Part shown: one piece after another, positions 32,842 through 41,918 of the stretch
Position numbering within the stretch: position 1 is the stretch's first letter
How the letters are laid out: every line of letters starts with the position of its first letter
Assembly: GCF_018860805.1 (NCBI RefSeq)
Contig: NZ_JAHKQR010000011.1
Span: forward strand, 62,001-126,000
Origin: Aestuariibacter sp. A3R04
Lineage (GTDB): Bacteria; Pseudomonadota; Gammaproteobacteria; Enterobacterales; Alteromonadaceae
Reading direction: 5' to 3'
Length of the DNA: 64,000 nucleotides
The notes under the pieces: model-generated
Seen by the model: the letters and a program-made list of their open reading frames with translations, nothing else
Database searches by the model: none
What the model was told of the DNA's origin: nothing
Made by a program: the position numbers and the translations under genes

Positions 32842-33698
32842 AGTCGGGTGTGGTAATTATTCTGTATCATCCGGATATTCCCCATTTAACCGCTGTTCTT
32901 GACGTGCTTAAAGAGAGGGCTTTGCCCGTCGTTCTGGTCGATAACTCTGCGGATAAGCTCGACTTACCGCTTTCTGCTCAGTTTGAATACCTCCATTATC
33001 CCCAGAATATAGGTATTGCCGCAGCCCAAAATTACGGCATACGCAGTTTAAAAGATAAGGGCTGTGAGGCCGTTTATATTTTTGATCAAGACAGTGAAAT
33101 ATCACTGGCCCTTCTAGCCGACCTGGCAAAGGGATTGGTGCGTGCTAACCGTGTATTTGGCAGAGTCGCCGCTGTTGGCCCGCAGGTTTTCTGTCACTTT
33201 GAAAGCACGGCAGTAACGCCCCGCATTCAAAAGGCATTTTCTGTGAACCATAATATGGCTGATGTGCCGCAGATTATTGCCTCTGGAATGTTGCTTAGTA
33301 CCCGCTGCTTTGACGATATCGGGGGTAAAGATGAATCCCTGTTTATAGACGGTGTCGATCACGAGTGGTGTTGGCGAGCCAGGAAGCGGGGTTATCACGT
33401 TATTAAGTTACTCGATGTTCTGATGCCGCATAAACAAGGTGAGGGACGAAAGCGCGTCGTAGGCATTGTTTTTAAAGTCGGTGCTCCCATAAGGCTTTAC
33501 TACCAAGCGAGAAACGTATTACTTCTTAGTCGCCGTTCATATGTGCCCTTTTACTGGAAAATGCGAAATCTGCTTGCATTACCAGTGCGATGGTTGGTTA
33601 ATCGCTTTTATTTCTGCAATGGTAAAATGCGGTCGACGTATTTCCTCAAGGGATTGCTCCACGGTATACAGGGCAAATGCGGAAAGTTGACAGATTGA
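32838..33698 (+). CDS. glycosyltransferase family 2 (rhamnosyltransferase-like)
   Basis: The 286 residues begin GVVIILYHPDIPHL, then VVLVDNS, NIGIAAAQNYGI, the donor-binding YIFDQDSEIS and FIDGVDHEWCWRARKRG, a pattern seen in RfbF-type rhamnosyltransferases. GTG start overlaps the preceding stop (GTGA) with GGAG upstream, so both transferases are co-translated. It likely acts at the membrane on the lipid-linked glycan begun by the WecA-like enzyme; the donor sugar is inferred only. Confidence 0.86.
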   Translation: MKSGVVIILYHPDIPHLTAVLDVLKERALPVVLVDNSADKLDLPLSAQFEYLHYPQNIGIAAAQNYGIRSLKDKGCEAVYIFDQDSEISLALLADLAKGLVRANRVFGRVAAVGPQVFCHFESTAVTPRIQKAFSVNHNMADVPQIIASGMLLSTRCFDDIGGKDESLFIDGVDHEWCWRARKRGYHVIKLLDVLMPHKQGEGRKRVVGIVFKVGAPIRLYYQARNVLLLSRRSYVPFYWKMRNLLALPVRWLVNRFYFCNGKMRSTYFLKGLLHGIQGKCGKLTD

Positions 33699-33850
33699 GC
33701 TTAGCATCAACCCCAGTCGTACAAGCAAGGCTGGTGTCGCTGTCACAAAAGCTTCATTGAGTTGAGGATACAATTCGTTCCAGTTTTAAAACTCATTCCG
33801 GCAATGAACGCCGCGCTGCACTAAAGTGGGGGGCCATGCCGGTGCAGCTT

Positions 33851-33867
33851 TGCACTATTTTTGTGCG
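33851..33867. promoter_or_regulatory. NtrC-like dyad
   Basis: TGCACTATTTTTGTGCG fits the TGCAC-N7-GTGCA NtrC pattern at all but the last base. A weaker match with a good left half lies at 33817-33833. No clear sigma-54 promoter (TGGCAC-N5-TTGC) follows, so function is doubtful. Confidence 0.35.
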
Positions 33868-33943
33868 CAGTGAAGATGTTACAATGCCTTGTCTGTTTTT
33901 ACAGACCATTGTTTATGAATTTTTCACTCCAAACGTCAGTCAA

Positions 33944-33955
33944 GGCGATAGCGTG
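33944..33955 (+). promoter_or_regulatory. ops-like (JUMPstart core) element
   Basis: GGCGATAGCGTG differs by one base from the RfaH-recruiting ops core GGCGGTAGCGTG and lies on the plus strand in the probable galU leader, next to a polysaccharide gene group. One-base mismatch and the lack of a mapped transcript make this tentative. Confidence 0.3.
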
Positions 33956-34145
33956 GGAAACGAGAACATTGGTGTAAGTGACGGAAGACATTGAGGGGTT
34001 TTATTTTTTCTAAGGTAAACAATCAGTTTTTCCATAGTATTAGCAACATGCGACAGGATTTTTGTTTTTTCTCACATGACGGAATAGGGATTGCATTACT
34101 CTGTCATCGGTTGTGGACTATCAGTAAAAAAGGACACTTGTAATT

Positions 34146-35039
34146 ATGAGTCAAGTAAAGAAAGCCGTCATTCCCGTAGCTGGGCTAGGCACTAGAATGT
34201 TACCTGCTACTAAGGCAATTCCAAAGGAAATGCTGCCACTGGTAGACAAGCCTCTCATCCAATACGTGGTCAATGAGTGTGTTGCGGCGGGTGTAAAGGA
34301 AATTATACTGGTTACTCATGCCAGTAAAAACAGCATTGAGAACCACTTTGATACTTCTTTTGAGCTGGAGGCAACACTGGAAAAACGCGTTAAACGCCAG
34401 CTGCTGGAAGAAGTGCAGTCTATTTGTCCGAAAGACGTTACCATCATGCACGTTCGACAAGGCCATGCAGCGGGATTAGGCCATGCAATTTTGTGTGCTC
34501 AGCCGCTTGTGGGTGATGCGCCATTTGCCGTGGTGCTTCCTGATGTCATTATTGACGATGTGGCGAGCAATCCTAAAAAAGACAATCTGGCAGACATGGT
34601 GGCCAAATTTAACACCAGTCGCGTGAGTCAGGTTATGGTTGAGCAGGTACCTCAGGAAGACATTACTAAATTCGGTATTGCCGATCTCGAAGGCGTGGAC
34701 ATCAAACCCGGTGAGTCTGCGAAAATTCATCGAATGGTAGAAAAGCCTGAATTGGAAGAAGCGCCGTCTGACTTGGCAATCGTTGGGCGCTACGTGCTGT
34801 CAGAAAAAATTTGGGATTTGCTGGAAGTTACCCCTCCAGGGGCAGGTGGTGAAGTTCAGTTAACCGACGCCATTGATTCATTGATGAAGATTGAGCAGGT
34901 TGATGCATACTACATGAAAGGCAAAAGCCATGATTGTGGCAGCAAGCTCGGCTACATGAAAGCCAATGTGGAGTATGCGCTAAGACACCCGGCATTAGGC
35001 GATGAGTTTAAGGCTTACATAGCCTCTTTGAATGGTTAA
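34146..35039 (+). CDS. galU: UTP-glucose-1-phosphate uridylyltransferase
   Basis: GalU makes UDP-glucose from UTP and glucose-1-phosphate, feeding polysaccharide synthesis and GalE. The 297 residues carry [52 protein letters not shown] and [16 protein letters not shown] motifs of bacterial UGPases. It is followed by a strong bidirectional terminator. Confidence 0.97.
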   Translation: MSQVKKAVIPVAGLGTRMLPATKAIPKEMLPLVDKPLIQYVVNECVAAGVKEIILVTHASKNSIENHFDTSFELEATLEKRVKRQLLEEVQSICPKDVTIMHVRQGHAAGLGHAILCAQPLVGDAPFAVVLPDVIIDDVASNPKKDNLADMVAKFNTSRVSQVMVEQVPQEDITKFGIADLEGVDIKPGESAKIHRMVEKPELEEAPSDLAIVGRYVLSEKIWDLLEVTPPGAGGEVQLTDAIDSLMKIEQVDAYYMKGKSHDCGSKLGYMKANVEYALRHPALGDEFKAYIASLNG

Positions 35040-35060
35040 CCTATACCCATTAGAACTGAA

Positions 35061-35088
35061 AAAGCCCGCTATCCAGCGGGCTTTTTTT
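35061..35088. terminator. bidirectional terminator between galU and comEA-like gene
   Basis: AAAGCCCGCT and AGCGGGCTTT form a 10-bp stem with loop ATCC, flanked by T tracts on both strands, so it can serve galU (+) and the convergent comEA-like gene (-). Confidence 0.92.
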
Positions 35089-35410
35089 AGTGTTTAACCA
35101 CTTTTACTTTGTCGCGTATTTTGGCCAGCATCTTTTGACCAATACCTTTTACTTCAGTCAATTGTTCAACGTCATGAAAGTAACCTTTTTCATCGCGATA
35201 AGCCACGATAGCTCGGGCCTTACTCTCGCCAATTCCCGGTAAAGTCATTAACTGTGCCACCGTCATGGTATTAAGATCCATGGCGGATTCCGCGGCAATA
35301 CCCGCAACTTCAAGGGGATCTTTCTCAATGGCGTCTGCAGCAAATGCCTGTGTTTGAGTCATTGCAAGCAGGGCGGTGAGGGTGCTAATTAATATCGCTT
35401 TTTTGTTCAT
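35087..35410 (-). CDS. ComEA-family helix-hairpin-helix DNA-binding protein
   Basis: The 107-residue protein has a Sec signal peptide (cleaved near TQAFA|ADA) and a C-terminal pair of helix-hairpin-helix motifs (LMTLPGIGESKARAIVAYR and LTEVKGIGQKMLAKIR). Such small periplasmic ComEA proteins bind DNA and in several Gram-negatives help pull transforming DNA through the outer membrane. It is a single gene with its own transcript; no competence genes adjoin it. Confidence 0.9.
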   Translation of the reverse strand: MNKKAILISTLTALLAMTQTQAFAADAIEKDPLEVAGIAAESAMDLNTMTVAQLMTLPGIGESKARAIVAYRDEKGYFHDVEQLTEVKGIGQKMLAKIRDKVKVVKH

Positions 35411-35538
35411 ATCAAGTCGTCCTTAATTTAAATTTCCTTTGTACGAATCGTACAATGACAGACTAGAACAAATGACGATAAATGAAGAGTCCAGTTTTTG
35501 GACAGCTGTACGTGGGCAAGCGCTGCTAAACCGACAAA

Positions 35539-35561
35539 AAAAGCGGGCACAGCCCGCTTTT
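35539..35561 (-). terminator. intrinsic terminator after isocitrate dehydrogenase gene
   Basis: On the minus strand AAAAGCGGGC, a three-base loop and GCCCGCTTTT are followed by further T residues. Confidence 0.88.
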
Positions 35562-35585
35562 AGTGAATCAAGATCACCACGCCTG

Positions 35586-36593
35586 TTACAGACGCTCTAG
35601 TACGGCCTCTGTAAATTCAGTGGTTCCAGCCTGGCCACCCAGATCCCTTGTGGTCCGGTCACCAGTTTCAATCACTTCTTTCAGTGCACTGCGAATTTTT
35701 TCTGCTTTATCACCCATGTTCAAATACTCAAGCATTTGAATAGCGGCAAGGATAACCGAGGTCGGGTTGGCTAAGTTTTTACCCGCAATATCCGGGGCTG
35801 AACCGTGAACAGCTTCAAAAATAGCACAATCTTTACCAATATTCGCGCCTGGAGCCATACCCAAACCACCTACAAGTCCGGCACAAAGATCGGAAAGAAT
35901 GTCACCAAAGAGGTTGGTTGTAACAATAACGTCAAACTGATGAGGGTTCATTACGAGCTGCATGCAAGTGTTATCAACAATCATTTCTGTTGACTCGATG
36001 TCAGGATAGCGCTCACCTACTTCTCTTGCGACCTTGAGGAATAACCCCGAAGTAGACTTGAGGATATTGGCTTTATGGACCGCGGTAACTTTCTTCCGTC
36101 CTTCCCGGCGAGCGAGTTCGTAAGCGAATGTGACGATTTGTTCTGCACCTTGGCGGGTGATTTTACTCATTGCTTCTGCTTCCTGACCGTCTTCAGAGAC
36201 AACCTGACCAAGGCCAGAGTACATGCCTTGGGTGTTTTCGCGCACTGTGATTATGTCGATATCTTCGTAGCGAGCTTTCGTGCCTTTAAAAGAAAGAACA
36301 GGGCGAACATTGGCATACAGCGCAAATTGTTTTCTCAGGCTTACGTTAATCGATGTAAAACCTTCTCCTACTGGTGTAGTAAGCGGGCCCTTCAGGGCCA
36401 CTTTGTTTTTTGCGATGAGATCAAGCGTTTCCTGAGGCAGAAGCTCGCCGTGATTCTCTAACGCTACCAAGCCTGCCTCTGCATAATCATACGCGAAGTT
36501 ACAGCCTACTTTGTCCAGTATCTTCGTTGTTGCATCGATAATATCCGGGCCAATGCCATCGCCGCGAATGACAGTAATGCGTTGTTGAGTCAT
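35586..36593 (-). CDS. isocitrate dehydrogenase (NAD-dependent type)
   Basis: A 335-residue beta-decarboxylating dehydrogenase related to LeuB but with the short NAD-IDH architecture. It has VIRGDGIGPDIIDA, the substrate motif SINVSLRKQFALYANVRP (the serine and arginines typical of isocitrate binding), TVRENTQGMYSGLG and [17 protein letters not shown]. It would convert isocitrate to 2-oxoglutarate in the citric acid cycle. NAD rather than NADP preference is inferred from the family; homoisocitrate or 3-isopropylmalate use is less likely from the substrate motif. Single-gene unit. Confidence 0.88.
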   Translation of the reverse strand: MTQQRITVIRGDGIGPDIIDATTKILDKVGCNFAYDYAEAGLVALENHGELLPQETLDLIAKNKVALKGPLTTPVGEGFTSINVSLRKQFALYANVRPVLSFKGTKARYEDIDIITVRENTQGMYSGLGQVVSEDGQEAEAMSKITRQGAEQIVTFAYELARREGRKKVTAVHKANILKSTSGLFLKVAREVGERYPDIESTEMIVDNTCMQLVMNPHQFDVIVTTNLFGDILSDLCAGLVGGLGMAPGANIGKDCAIFEAVHGSAPDIAGKNLANPTSVILAAIQMLEYLNMGDKAEKIRSALKEVIETGDRTTRDLGGQAGTTEFTEAVLERL

Positions 36594-36833
36594 GTTGAGG
36601 AATCCTTTGATAATTCTTGTCGTAAAACTTCGTTAGGTTGCAAGTGCATGGCGGGGTTTCCCACTTAGCGAAACACCGGACTGTGTCTGTGTTTTTACGT
36701 TAGAAGCTTATTCCACAGTGGATAGAATGTTCCGGTGATTGTATCCATTTTACCGCAATCGGCCGCCTTGTGACAGAATTCAGGCTTTACCTACACATAA
36801 ATACGGTGAATGTTCGTCATAAAACCATTGCGG

Positions 36834-38441
36834 CTACTCTGTTAGAGGAAGCCAAAGTAGCGGGCTGATATCGCGTTGTATGGTCGTTATGTCTGCGTCT
36901 GATACTTTCAGTACACCTAGTGATTCACGGTAATAACGCGCGTCATCGGGATGGGGAGAATGAGCGAAAAGCCATCGATTGGTAAGTTGTAAGCTTAAAC
37001 CTGCGATCACTGAATCAGCTTTGATCCTGACAGGAATGTCAGACGCCGATGATCCGCTGTGAGAAAGAATGCTCTGATAAAGAGCGGGTTGACGCCACTG
37101 TGCAGCCAGCGTAACCGCCATTTTTTGCATGGTGTCATTACTGTCTTTGGCAAAGCTATCCAGTCGGTGTGCCGGCCCCGTCGCTGCCGGCCATTTTTTC
37201 CGGGTTTTTAGCGATGGCAATGAATAGAGTGGTGCTATTGAAAAAGTCGCTAGAAGTGCTGCACATTGTGGCGTTAAACTTGATGTTGGACTCATTTCAG
37301 CCAGTCTGCTCGCTACGCTGGCGCCAACATCGCTAATTCGGTTACAGGTTGCGAGTAAAGGAAAACCTTTTTGTTGCAACCGCTGAGTTAACGCACGCAG
37401 AACCAACATGTCGGCAAGGCGCTGCAGACCGTATGTCATTACTGCCTGCTTAACTTCGTTCACAGCAATGCGTAAGCGATTTTCCTGCCCGGCCATTTTC
37501 TTGAGAAAATCAGCTAGAAAGGGGTGTTTGTTCAGTGCCGCAACTAATTTATTAATATCTAAGGCAGAGTCTTGTAGCATCGTGACAATAGACGCCAAAT
37601 CAGCAGGTAAATTACTCACTGGAAAACTTCGCGGGGCAAGGTTCTTTAACGCCAATGCTGATACTGGGGATTGATTTAATAACTTAGACCACTGGGAGAA
37701 AGAAAGTATGGCCCGGCGTTGAATTTGGGTTTTTGAGAGCGAAACATCTGCAAATTCACTTTTCTGATCTAACCAAATTAATGCCCTATCCGGAGACAGA
37801 TGATTAATCAAAACCCCTTGTTGCTCTTTATAAATGATCTCGCAACCAGGCAAGGAGTCTAAAGGGTAATTTACTAATGCCGCAAAACAGTGCCTCTGAT
37901 GCACTGGAATATGGGGTATGGCCCGTTTCAATACGTCAACGATGGCAAGTGTTTTATTATTGCAAATCGCCACGACGAGAATGTACCAGCGCTGTTCGAG
38001 CGTGAGGGTTTGAATTCGTAAAAAGGCAATAGGGGAATGGTGGTCAGTGACGCGGCTAAGTCGACTAAGCTCAGTAAAAAGTCGAAGTTTTTTTTGTAGC
38101 CAGAATGCTCGTTGTACCTGCATGGCGCGTTCTGTTTGCCTGAGTGCAGTAACACAGAAGGTCGCCGCAACGAGATGTTGCAGGTAATGATCGTTGTACT
38201 GCTGAAGGATTCCAATAAAGGCCATGAGGCTAGCATGACGCAATGCTGTACTCGGACGTTTTTGATCGTCACCTGAAAGGTAGAACAACGCCAGCAGGCA
38301 GTCGGGGTTTTCCCTACCCTGTCGCAGCAAAGCACTGGCTGTTTTCTGAGCGCAATGTGTGGCTGATGCATTGGTATCTTGCAACAGTGTATTCTCTGCT
38401 TGTGCAGCTAAAGAAAGGAGCGCGTGTATATGGTCCGTCAC
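36834..38441 (-). CDS. HDOD-like domain protein of unknown function
   Basis: The 535 residues are helical and mostly hydrophilic without a signal peptide. A central region (about residues 275-400: LASIVTMLQDSALDINKLVAA, NEVKQAVMTYGLQRLADMLVL) follows the pattern of HDOD output domains seen in signalling proteins, but no HD catalytic pair is evident. The first 200 residues are not recognised. It is separated by 12 bases from the DUF3192 gene on the same strand and may be co-transcribed. Function unknown. Confidence 0.6.
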   Translation of the reverse strand: MTDHIHALLSLAAQAENTLLQDTNASATHCAQKTASALLRQGRENPDCLLALFYLSGDDQKRPSTALRHASLMAFIGILQQYNDHYLQHLVAATFCVTALRQTERAMQVQRAFWLQKKLRLFTELSRLSRVTDHHSPIAFLRIQTLTLEQRWYILVVAICNNKTLAIVDVLKRAIPHIPVHQRHCFAALVNYPLDSLPGCEIIYKEQQGVLINHLSPDRALIWLDQKSEFADVSLSKTQIQRRAILSFSQWSKLLNQSPVSALALKNLAPRSFPVSNLPADLASIVTMLQDSALDINKLVAALNKHPFLADFLKKMAGQENRLRIAVNEVKQAVMTYGLQRLADMLVLRALTQRLQQKGFPLLATCNRISDVGASVASRLAEMSPTSSLTPQCAALLATFSIAPLYSLPSLKTRKKWPAATGPAHRLDSFAKDSNDTMQKMAVTLAAQWRQPALYQSILSHSGSSASDIPVRIKADSVIAGLSLQLTNRWLFAHSPHPDDARYYRESLGVLKVSDADITTIQRDISPLLWLPLTE

Positions 38442-38453
38442 AAATAATGCGTT

Positions 38454-38828
38454 CTAAGACTTCAGATAACTCTGATAAGCACCGTCACCCCACGCAATAA
38501 GCTGATTGTTTTCAAACAGGAGTGGCGTACACTCATCTTGTGTGGTCAAGCCATCAGCCCGGACATGTTGGGTACGATAGAACATAACCTGGATAGTGGT
38601 GCCAGATTCCATTTTTGCTTCCGTGATATCTGGTGACCCCAGAAGAGCAAGGACTTCCTCCCGCGTTGAACCCAGGCGAAGCTTGGTGATCTGAACTTTG
38701 TTGTATTCCTCTCTGTCCTGCCAGTCCATATTTTCGGGTTTGTCCGGATAAAAAGACATTACCAGAAATACAAACAATGCATAGGCACCGACACCAAGAA
38801 AAATGAGCCTTGCAACCTTACTATTCAT
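38454..38828 (-). CDS. DUF3192 family membrane-anchored protein
   Basis: The 124-residue protein has one N-terminal hydrophobic helix (LIFLGVGAYALFVFLVMSF) and a periplasmic DUF3192-type domain with LRLGSTREEVLALLGSPDI, VMFYRTQHVRADGLTTQDEC and AWGDGAYQSYL. The TREEVLALLGSP segment resembles SmpA/BamE-like folds. A second family member, a lipoprotein, lies at 43955. Role unknown. Confidence 0.82.
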   Translation of the reverse strand: MNSKVARLIFLGVGAYALFVFLVMSFYPDKPENMDWQDREEYNKVQITKLRLGSTREEVLALLGSPDITEAKMESGTTIQVMFYRTQHVRADGLTTQDECTPLLFENNQLIAWGDGAYQSYLKS

Positions 38829-38960
38829 CCTTCATCACTTTATTCCACCTGATGTCTACAGTGTACCTTAAAAGTGACAAGCGAAGGAACGACAAAATCG
38901 TAACAAACTTTAATAAGTTGCATTGTCGATGATGCCGCCCTGTCTCGTTGCTGGCCCCAT

Positions 38961-40337
38961 TTACGAGCCATTGCCCTGCTGTGCCTCAATGACATAGCAG
39001 GGTTCGTAGTCGGTGCCCGGTAGTTTCATCCGTTGCTGACGGACGAAGGATTCCAGTAGCATATCGATGCGCTGCATTAGGGCAGCTTCACCGTTTAATT
39101 TAAAAGGCCCGTGCTTTTTTATTTCCGCAATGCCTTCAGCTTTGACGTTCCCAGCGACGATGCCTGAAAACACTTGGCGCAGTGTCTTTGCAAGGTCACT
39201 TACGGGTTGATCCTGAACAAGGGGAAGTGAAGCCATGGAGTTATGGGTTGGGACGAATGGAACCTGGAATGCTTCGTCAATTTTCAGCGACCAGTTAAAA
39301 CTGAAGGCGTCACCCATTGCGCGTCGGTAGCTTTCCACTTTACTCAACCCTGCCCGCAACGTTCTTGCTACTTCCGGTGGGTCGTCAACAATAATTTGAT
39401 ATTTTTCTTGCGCAGCCTTCCCTAAAGTGGCGCCGACAAAGTCATCAATAGCCTCAAAGTACGCCTTCGATTCGGCGGGGCCGGTAAGCACAACAGGGAA
39501 AGGTTGCTGTGCGTTGCGCTCGTTCATCAAAATCCCCAACAAATAGAGTAATTCTTCTGCAGTGCCAACACCCCCAGGAAATATTACGATACCGTGGGCC
39601 AAGCGAACAAAGGCCTCCAGACGCTTTTCAATGTCAGGCATTATAATGAGCTCATTGACAATAGCGTTGGGGGGTTCTGCCGCAATAATACTCGGTTCAG
39701 AGATACCAATATACCGCCCTCGGGTATAGCGTTGTTTTGCATGTCCGATTGCAGCGCCTTTCATCGGCCCTTTCATCGCGCCTGGACCGCAACCGGTACA
39801 TATATTCATTTCACGCAAGCCGAGCTGATAACCTACTTCTTTTGTATATTTATACTCGTGTTGTTTTATTGAGTGACCACCCCAGCATACAATGGTGTTG
39901 AGTTCATCATTGCCTTCCAGTGCCTGGGCATGACGAAGCATGTCGAATACCATATCGGTAATCGCGTTGCTTTCACAGGGGGCCTCTTGGTGAACAAAAG
40001 CATATTTGTTCCCCATGAACAGTAAATCCCGGAGTACGGCAAATATGTGTTCGTGAACCCCATTTACCAGCTTGCCGTCAACGAAGGCAACCTCCGGTGG
40101 ATTGAGCAATTCGATTTTTACGCCCCTCTCTCTTCGGATTAAGCGGATATCGAAGTCGGCATATGGAGCAAACAAAAGCTCGAAGTTATCCTCATCTACA
40201 CCACTGTTCAATACAGCCAGACAACACCGTCTGAAAACATTAAACAGTTCGCTATTTGTGGTGTCTTGTAGTTTGGCGACTTCTACCTGAGAAAGTTGAC
40301 TCATCCAGCCCACCGGATTTAACTGCACTTTGTTCAT
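38961..40337 (-). CDS. ppnN: pyrimidine/purine nucleotide 5'-monophosphate nucleosidase
   Basis: PpnN (YgdH) splits nucleoside monophosphates to base and ribose-5-phosphate; in E. coli it is controlled by (p)ppGpp. The 458 residues have an N-terminal domain, the LOG-type Rossmann core with CTGCGPGAMKGPMKGAAIGH and VIFPGGVGTAEELLYLLG, and a C-terminal extension, matching PpnN rather than the short LOG proteins. It lies 32 bases after the diguanylate cyclase gene on the same strand. Confidence 0.94.
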   Translation of the reverse strand: MNKVQLNPVGWMSQLSQVEVAKLQDTTNSELFNVFRRCCLAVLNSGVDEDNFELLFAPYADFDIRLIRRERGVKIELLNPPEVAFVDGKLVNGVHEHIFAVLRDLLFMGNKYAFVHQEAPCESNAITDMVFDMLRHAQALEGNDELNTIVCWGGHSIKQHEYKYTKEVGYQLGLREMNICTGCGPGAMKGPMKGAAIGHAKQRYTRGRYIGISEPSIIAAEPPNAIVNELIIMPDIEKRLEAFVRLAHGIVIFPGGVGTAEELLYLLGILMNERNAQQPFPVVLTGPAESKAYFEAIDDFVGATLGKAAQEKYQIIVDDPPEVARTLRAGLSKVESYRRAMGDAFSFNWSLKIDEAFQVPFVPTHNSMASLPLVQDQPVSDLAKTLRQVFSGIVAGNVKAEGIAEIKKHGPFKLNGEAALMQRIDMLLESFVRQQRMKLPGTDYEPCYVIEAQQGNGS

Positions 40338-40369
40338 AAAGTATGTCCTGACTGTGCCAACATGTGGCG

Positions 40370-41884
40370 TTAATTGACTTCAACGCGATTCCGGCCGTTT
40401 TCTTTTGCTTTGTATAACAGCTGGTCTGCACGTTCAAATACCGTGTGTTGTTCGTCATCTTCGCGCATCCACGTTCCGCCAAAGGAAGCGGTAATTGTTA
40501 CTTTTTCCTGTTTGAATTTGAAGGGCAGGCGGGCGAGGGAGTCGCGCATTGCTTCCAGGCGTTCAGCAAGTTTATCGGCATTGGCCTGGGGGAATATGAT
40601 GACAAACTCTTCTCCTCCCCAACGTGCAATAAATTCGTCTTCTATTAATTGTTTTTTTAAGTGTTGCCCCACGGCTTGTAACGTTTTGTCACCTGCCTGA
40701 TGACCAAAGCGGTCATTGATAGACTTGAAATAATCAATATCCACCACCGCCAGCGCAAGATTCTTGCCGTTTTCTTGTGATGCAGAAAAAGTCTTATCAA
40801 AGCGCTCGTTGTAGGCTAGCCGGTTAGGTAGTCGGGTCAAGGGGTCGGTGTGACTAAACGTTGTCTGTTCGGCGAGTTTTCGGCGGTACAGCAGGGTTTG
40901 CTTTTGCAGTGCACTCATTTGTTGCTGCATACCGTTCAACAGGGTCATGAGCGCTTGTTGATCTTCATTGTCCTCGGCTTTTTTATTTTTAATCGCAGTA
41001 GACAGTGCTGCAATATTTGCCTGGGCATCTGTTTTTAGTTTTTCCAGAGAATCTGATTGCCGCAAAGCACCTTCCATATCAAGAAGGTGATCTTCAAACT
41101 CGTCATCGCGTTTTTTACGCGCTTCAAATGCGGATTGAGACGATGCGATACTGTTGCTGATATCTTTGCTGAATCCACCCAGGGCACGGTGGATTCTGTG
41201 AATCATTTTGCCGCTTAGCGAGGCTTCTTGCATTGCATCGCTTACTACCATTCGAATGATCACAATACAGGTTTTTAGTAATTCTTCTTCAGATAGCGGG
41301 GTGACAAGCTTGCTTTTGAGATCAGTCAGGCGGGCTTCGGCTTGTTGCTTGCCGTCGTAGCTGTCAATAAGTTGCGAAAGTTCTGATTGAATTTCGCGAA
41401 ACAATTTGGCATGTAATGCATCGTTATCTGTGGATGCTAACTCTCCGGCGCTATTCTGGGTACCGACCTGCTGTGGTGTCACTGAGCCAAATAGCGTTAT
41501 GGCTTTTATGCACAAGGATTGCAATTCAAATAAATTCGACACGGGCTGTTGAGCTGCCATGAGCAGTTGGGCACTCTGCTTTTGAATAACAGAGTCTGAT
41601 GCAAAGGCTTGCTGATATTGTTTTACTGTTTTTTCAATGGCTTTAATACTCAGTTGTGAATGCTGTTTTATCGAAATATCAGCGTGTTGAATAAGCCCTT
41701 GAATTTTGTTGATACTCACCGTAGCCAAAGTGAAATCTGGTTTACCTGACAAATGATTGCGAAGGTTCTTCAGTTCATTGTCAGTATCTGCAGACAGGCC
41801 TTCGTAAAACGAGCTTAGCCGGATGATAAAAGAAGAAAGCAACGCATTGAATCCTGATATCGCTGCTATTTGTTTGGCGTCCAT
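40370..41884 (-). CDS. diguanylate cyclase with coiled-coil N-terminal region
   Basis: The last 170 residues of this 504-residue protein form a GGDEF domain: DPLTRLPNRLAYNERF, AVVDIDYFKSINDRFGHQAG and the active site RWGGEEFVIIFPQ, so it should make c-di-GMP. The RxxD inhibitory site is absent. Residues 1-335 are helical, without membrane segments, and end in a probable coiled coil. The ATG at 41884 has AGGAG; a longer frame would reach back into queF. It lies between queF and ppnN on the same strand. Confidence 0.9.
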   Translation of the reverse strand: MDAKQIAAISGFNALLSSFIIRLSSFYEGLSADTDNELKNLRNHLSGKPDFTLATVSINKIQGLIQHADISIKQHSQLSIKAIEKTVKQYQQAFASDSVIQKQSAQLLMAAQQPVSNLFELQSLCIKAITLFGSVTPQQVGTQNSAGELASTDNDALHAKLFREIQSELSQLIDSYDGKQQAEARLTDLKSKLVTPLSEEELLKTCIVIIRMVVSDAMQEASLSGKMIHRIHRALGGFSKDISNSIASSQSAFEARKKRDDEFEDHLLDMEGALRQSDSLEKLKTDAQANIAALSTAIKNKKAEDNEDQQALMTLLNGMQQQMSALQKQTLLYRRKLAEQTTFSHTDPLTRLPNRLAYNERFDKTFSASQENGKNLALAVVDIDYFKSINDRFGHQAGDKTLQAVGQHLKKQLIEDEFIARWGGEEFVIIFPQANADKLAERLEAMRDSLARLPFKFKQEKVTITASFGGTWMREDDEQHTVFERADQLLYKAKENGRNRVEVN

Positions 41885-41918
41885 GATGCTCCTGATAATA
41901 ATATCAACAGAAAAAGTA

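Larger units (their letters stand above)
33699..34145. other. 447-base intergenic region before galU
   Basis: Non-coding. It contains a hairpin-forming dyad GCTGCAC (33815-33821) / GTGCAGC (33842-33848), an NtrC-like dyad at 33851-33867 and an ops-like GGCGATAGCGTG at 33944-33955, with T-rich stretches before galU. No convincing sigma-70 promoter was settled on. Confidence 0.6.

Noticed and set aside
33815..33848. GCTGCAC/GTGCAGC hairpin as terminator of the second glycosyltransferase gene
   Set aside because: It is over 110 bases after the stop codon and lacks a T tract on the plus strand.
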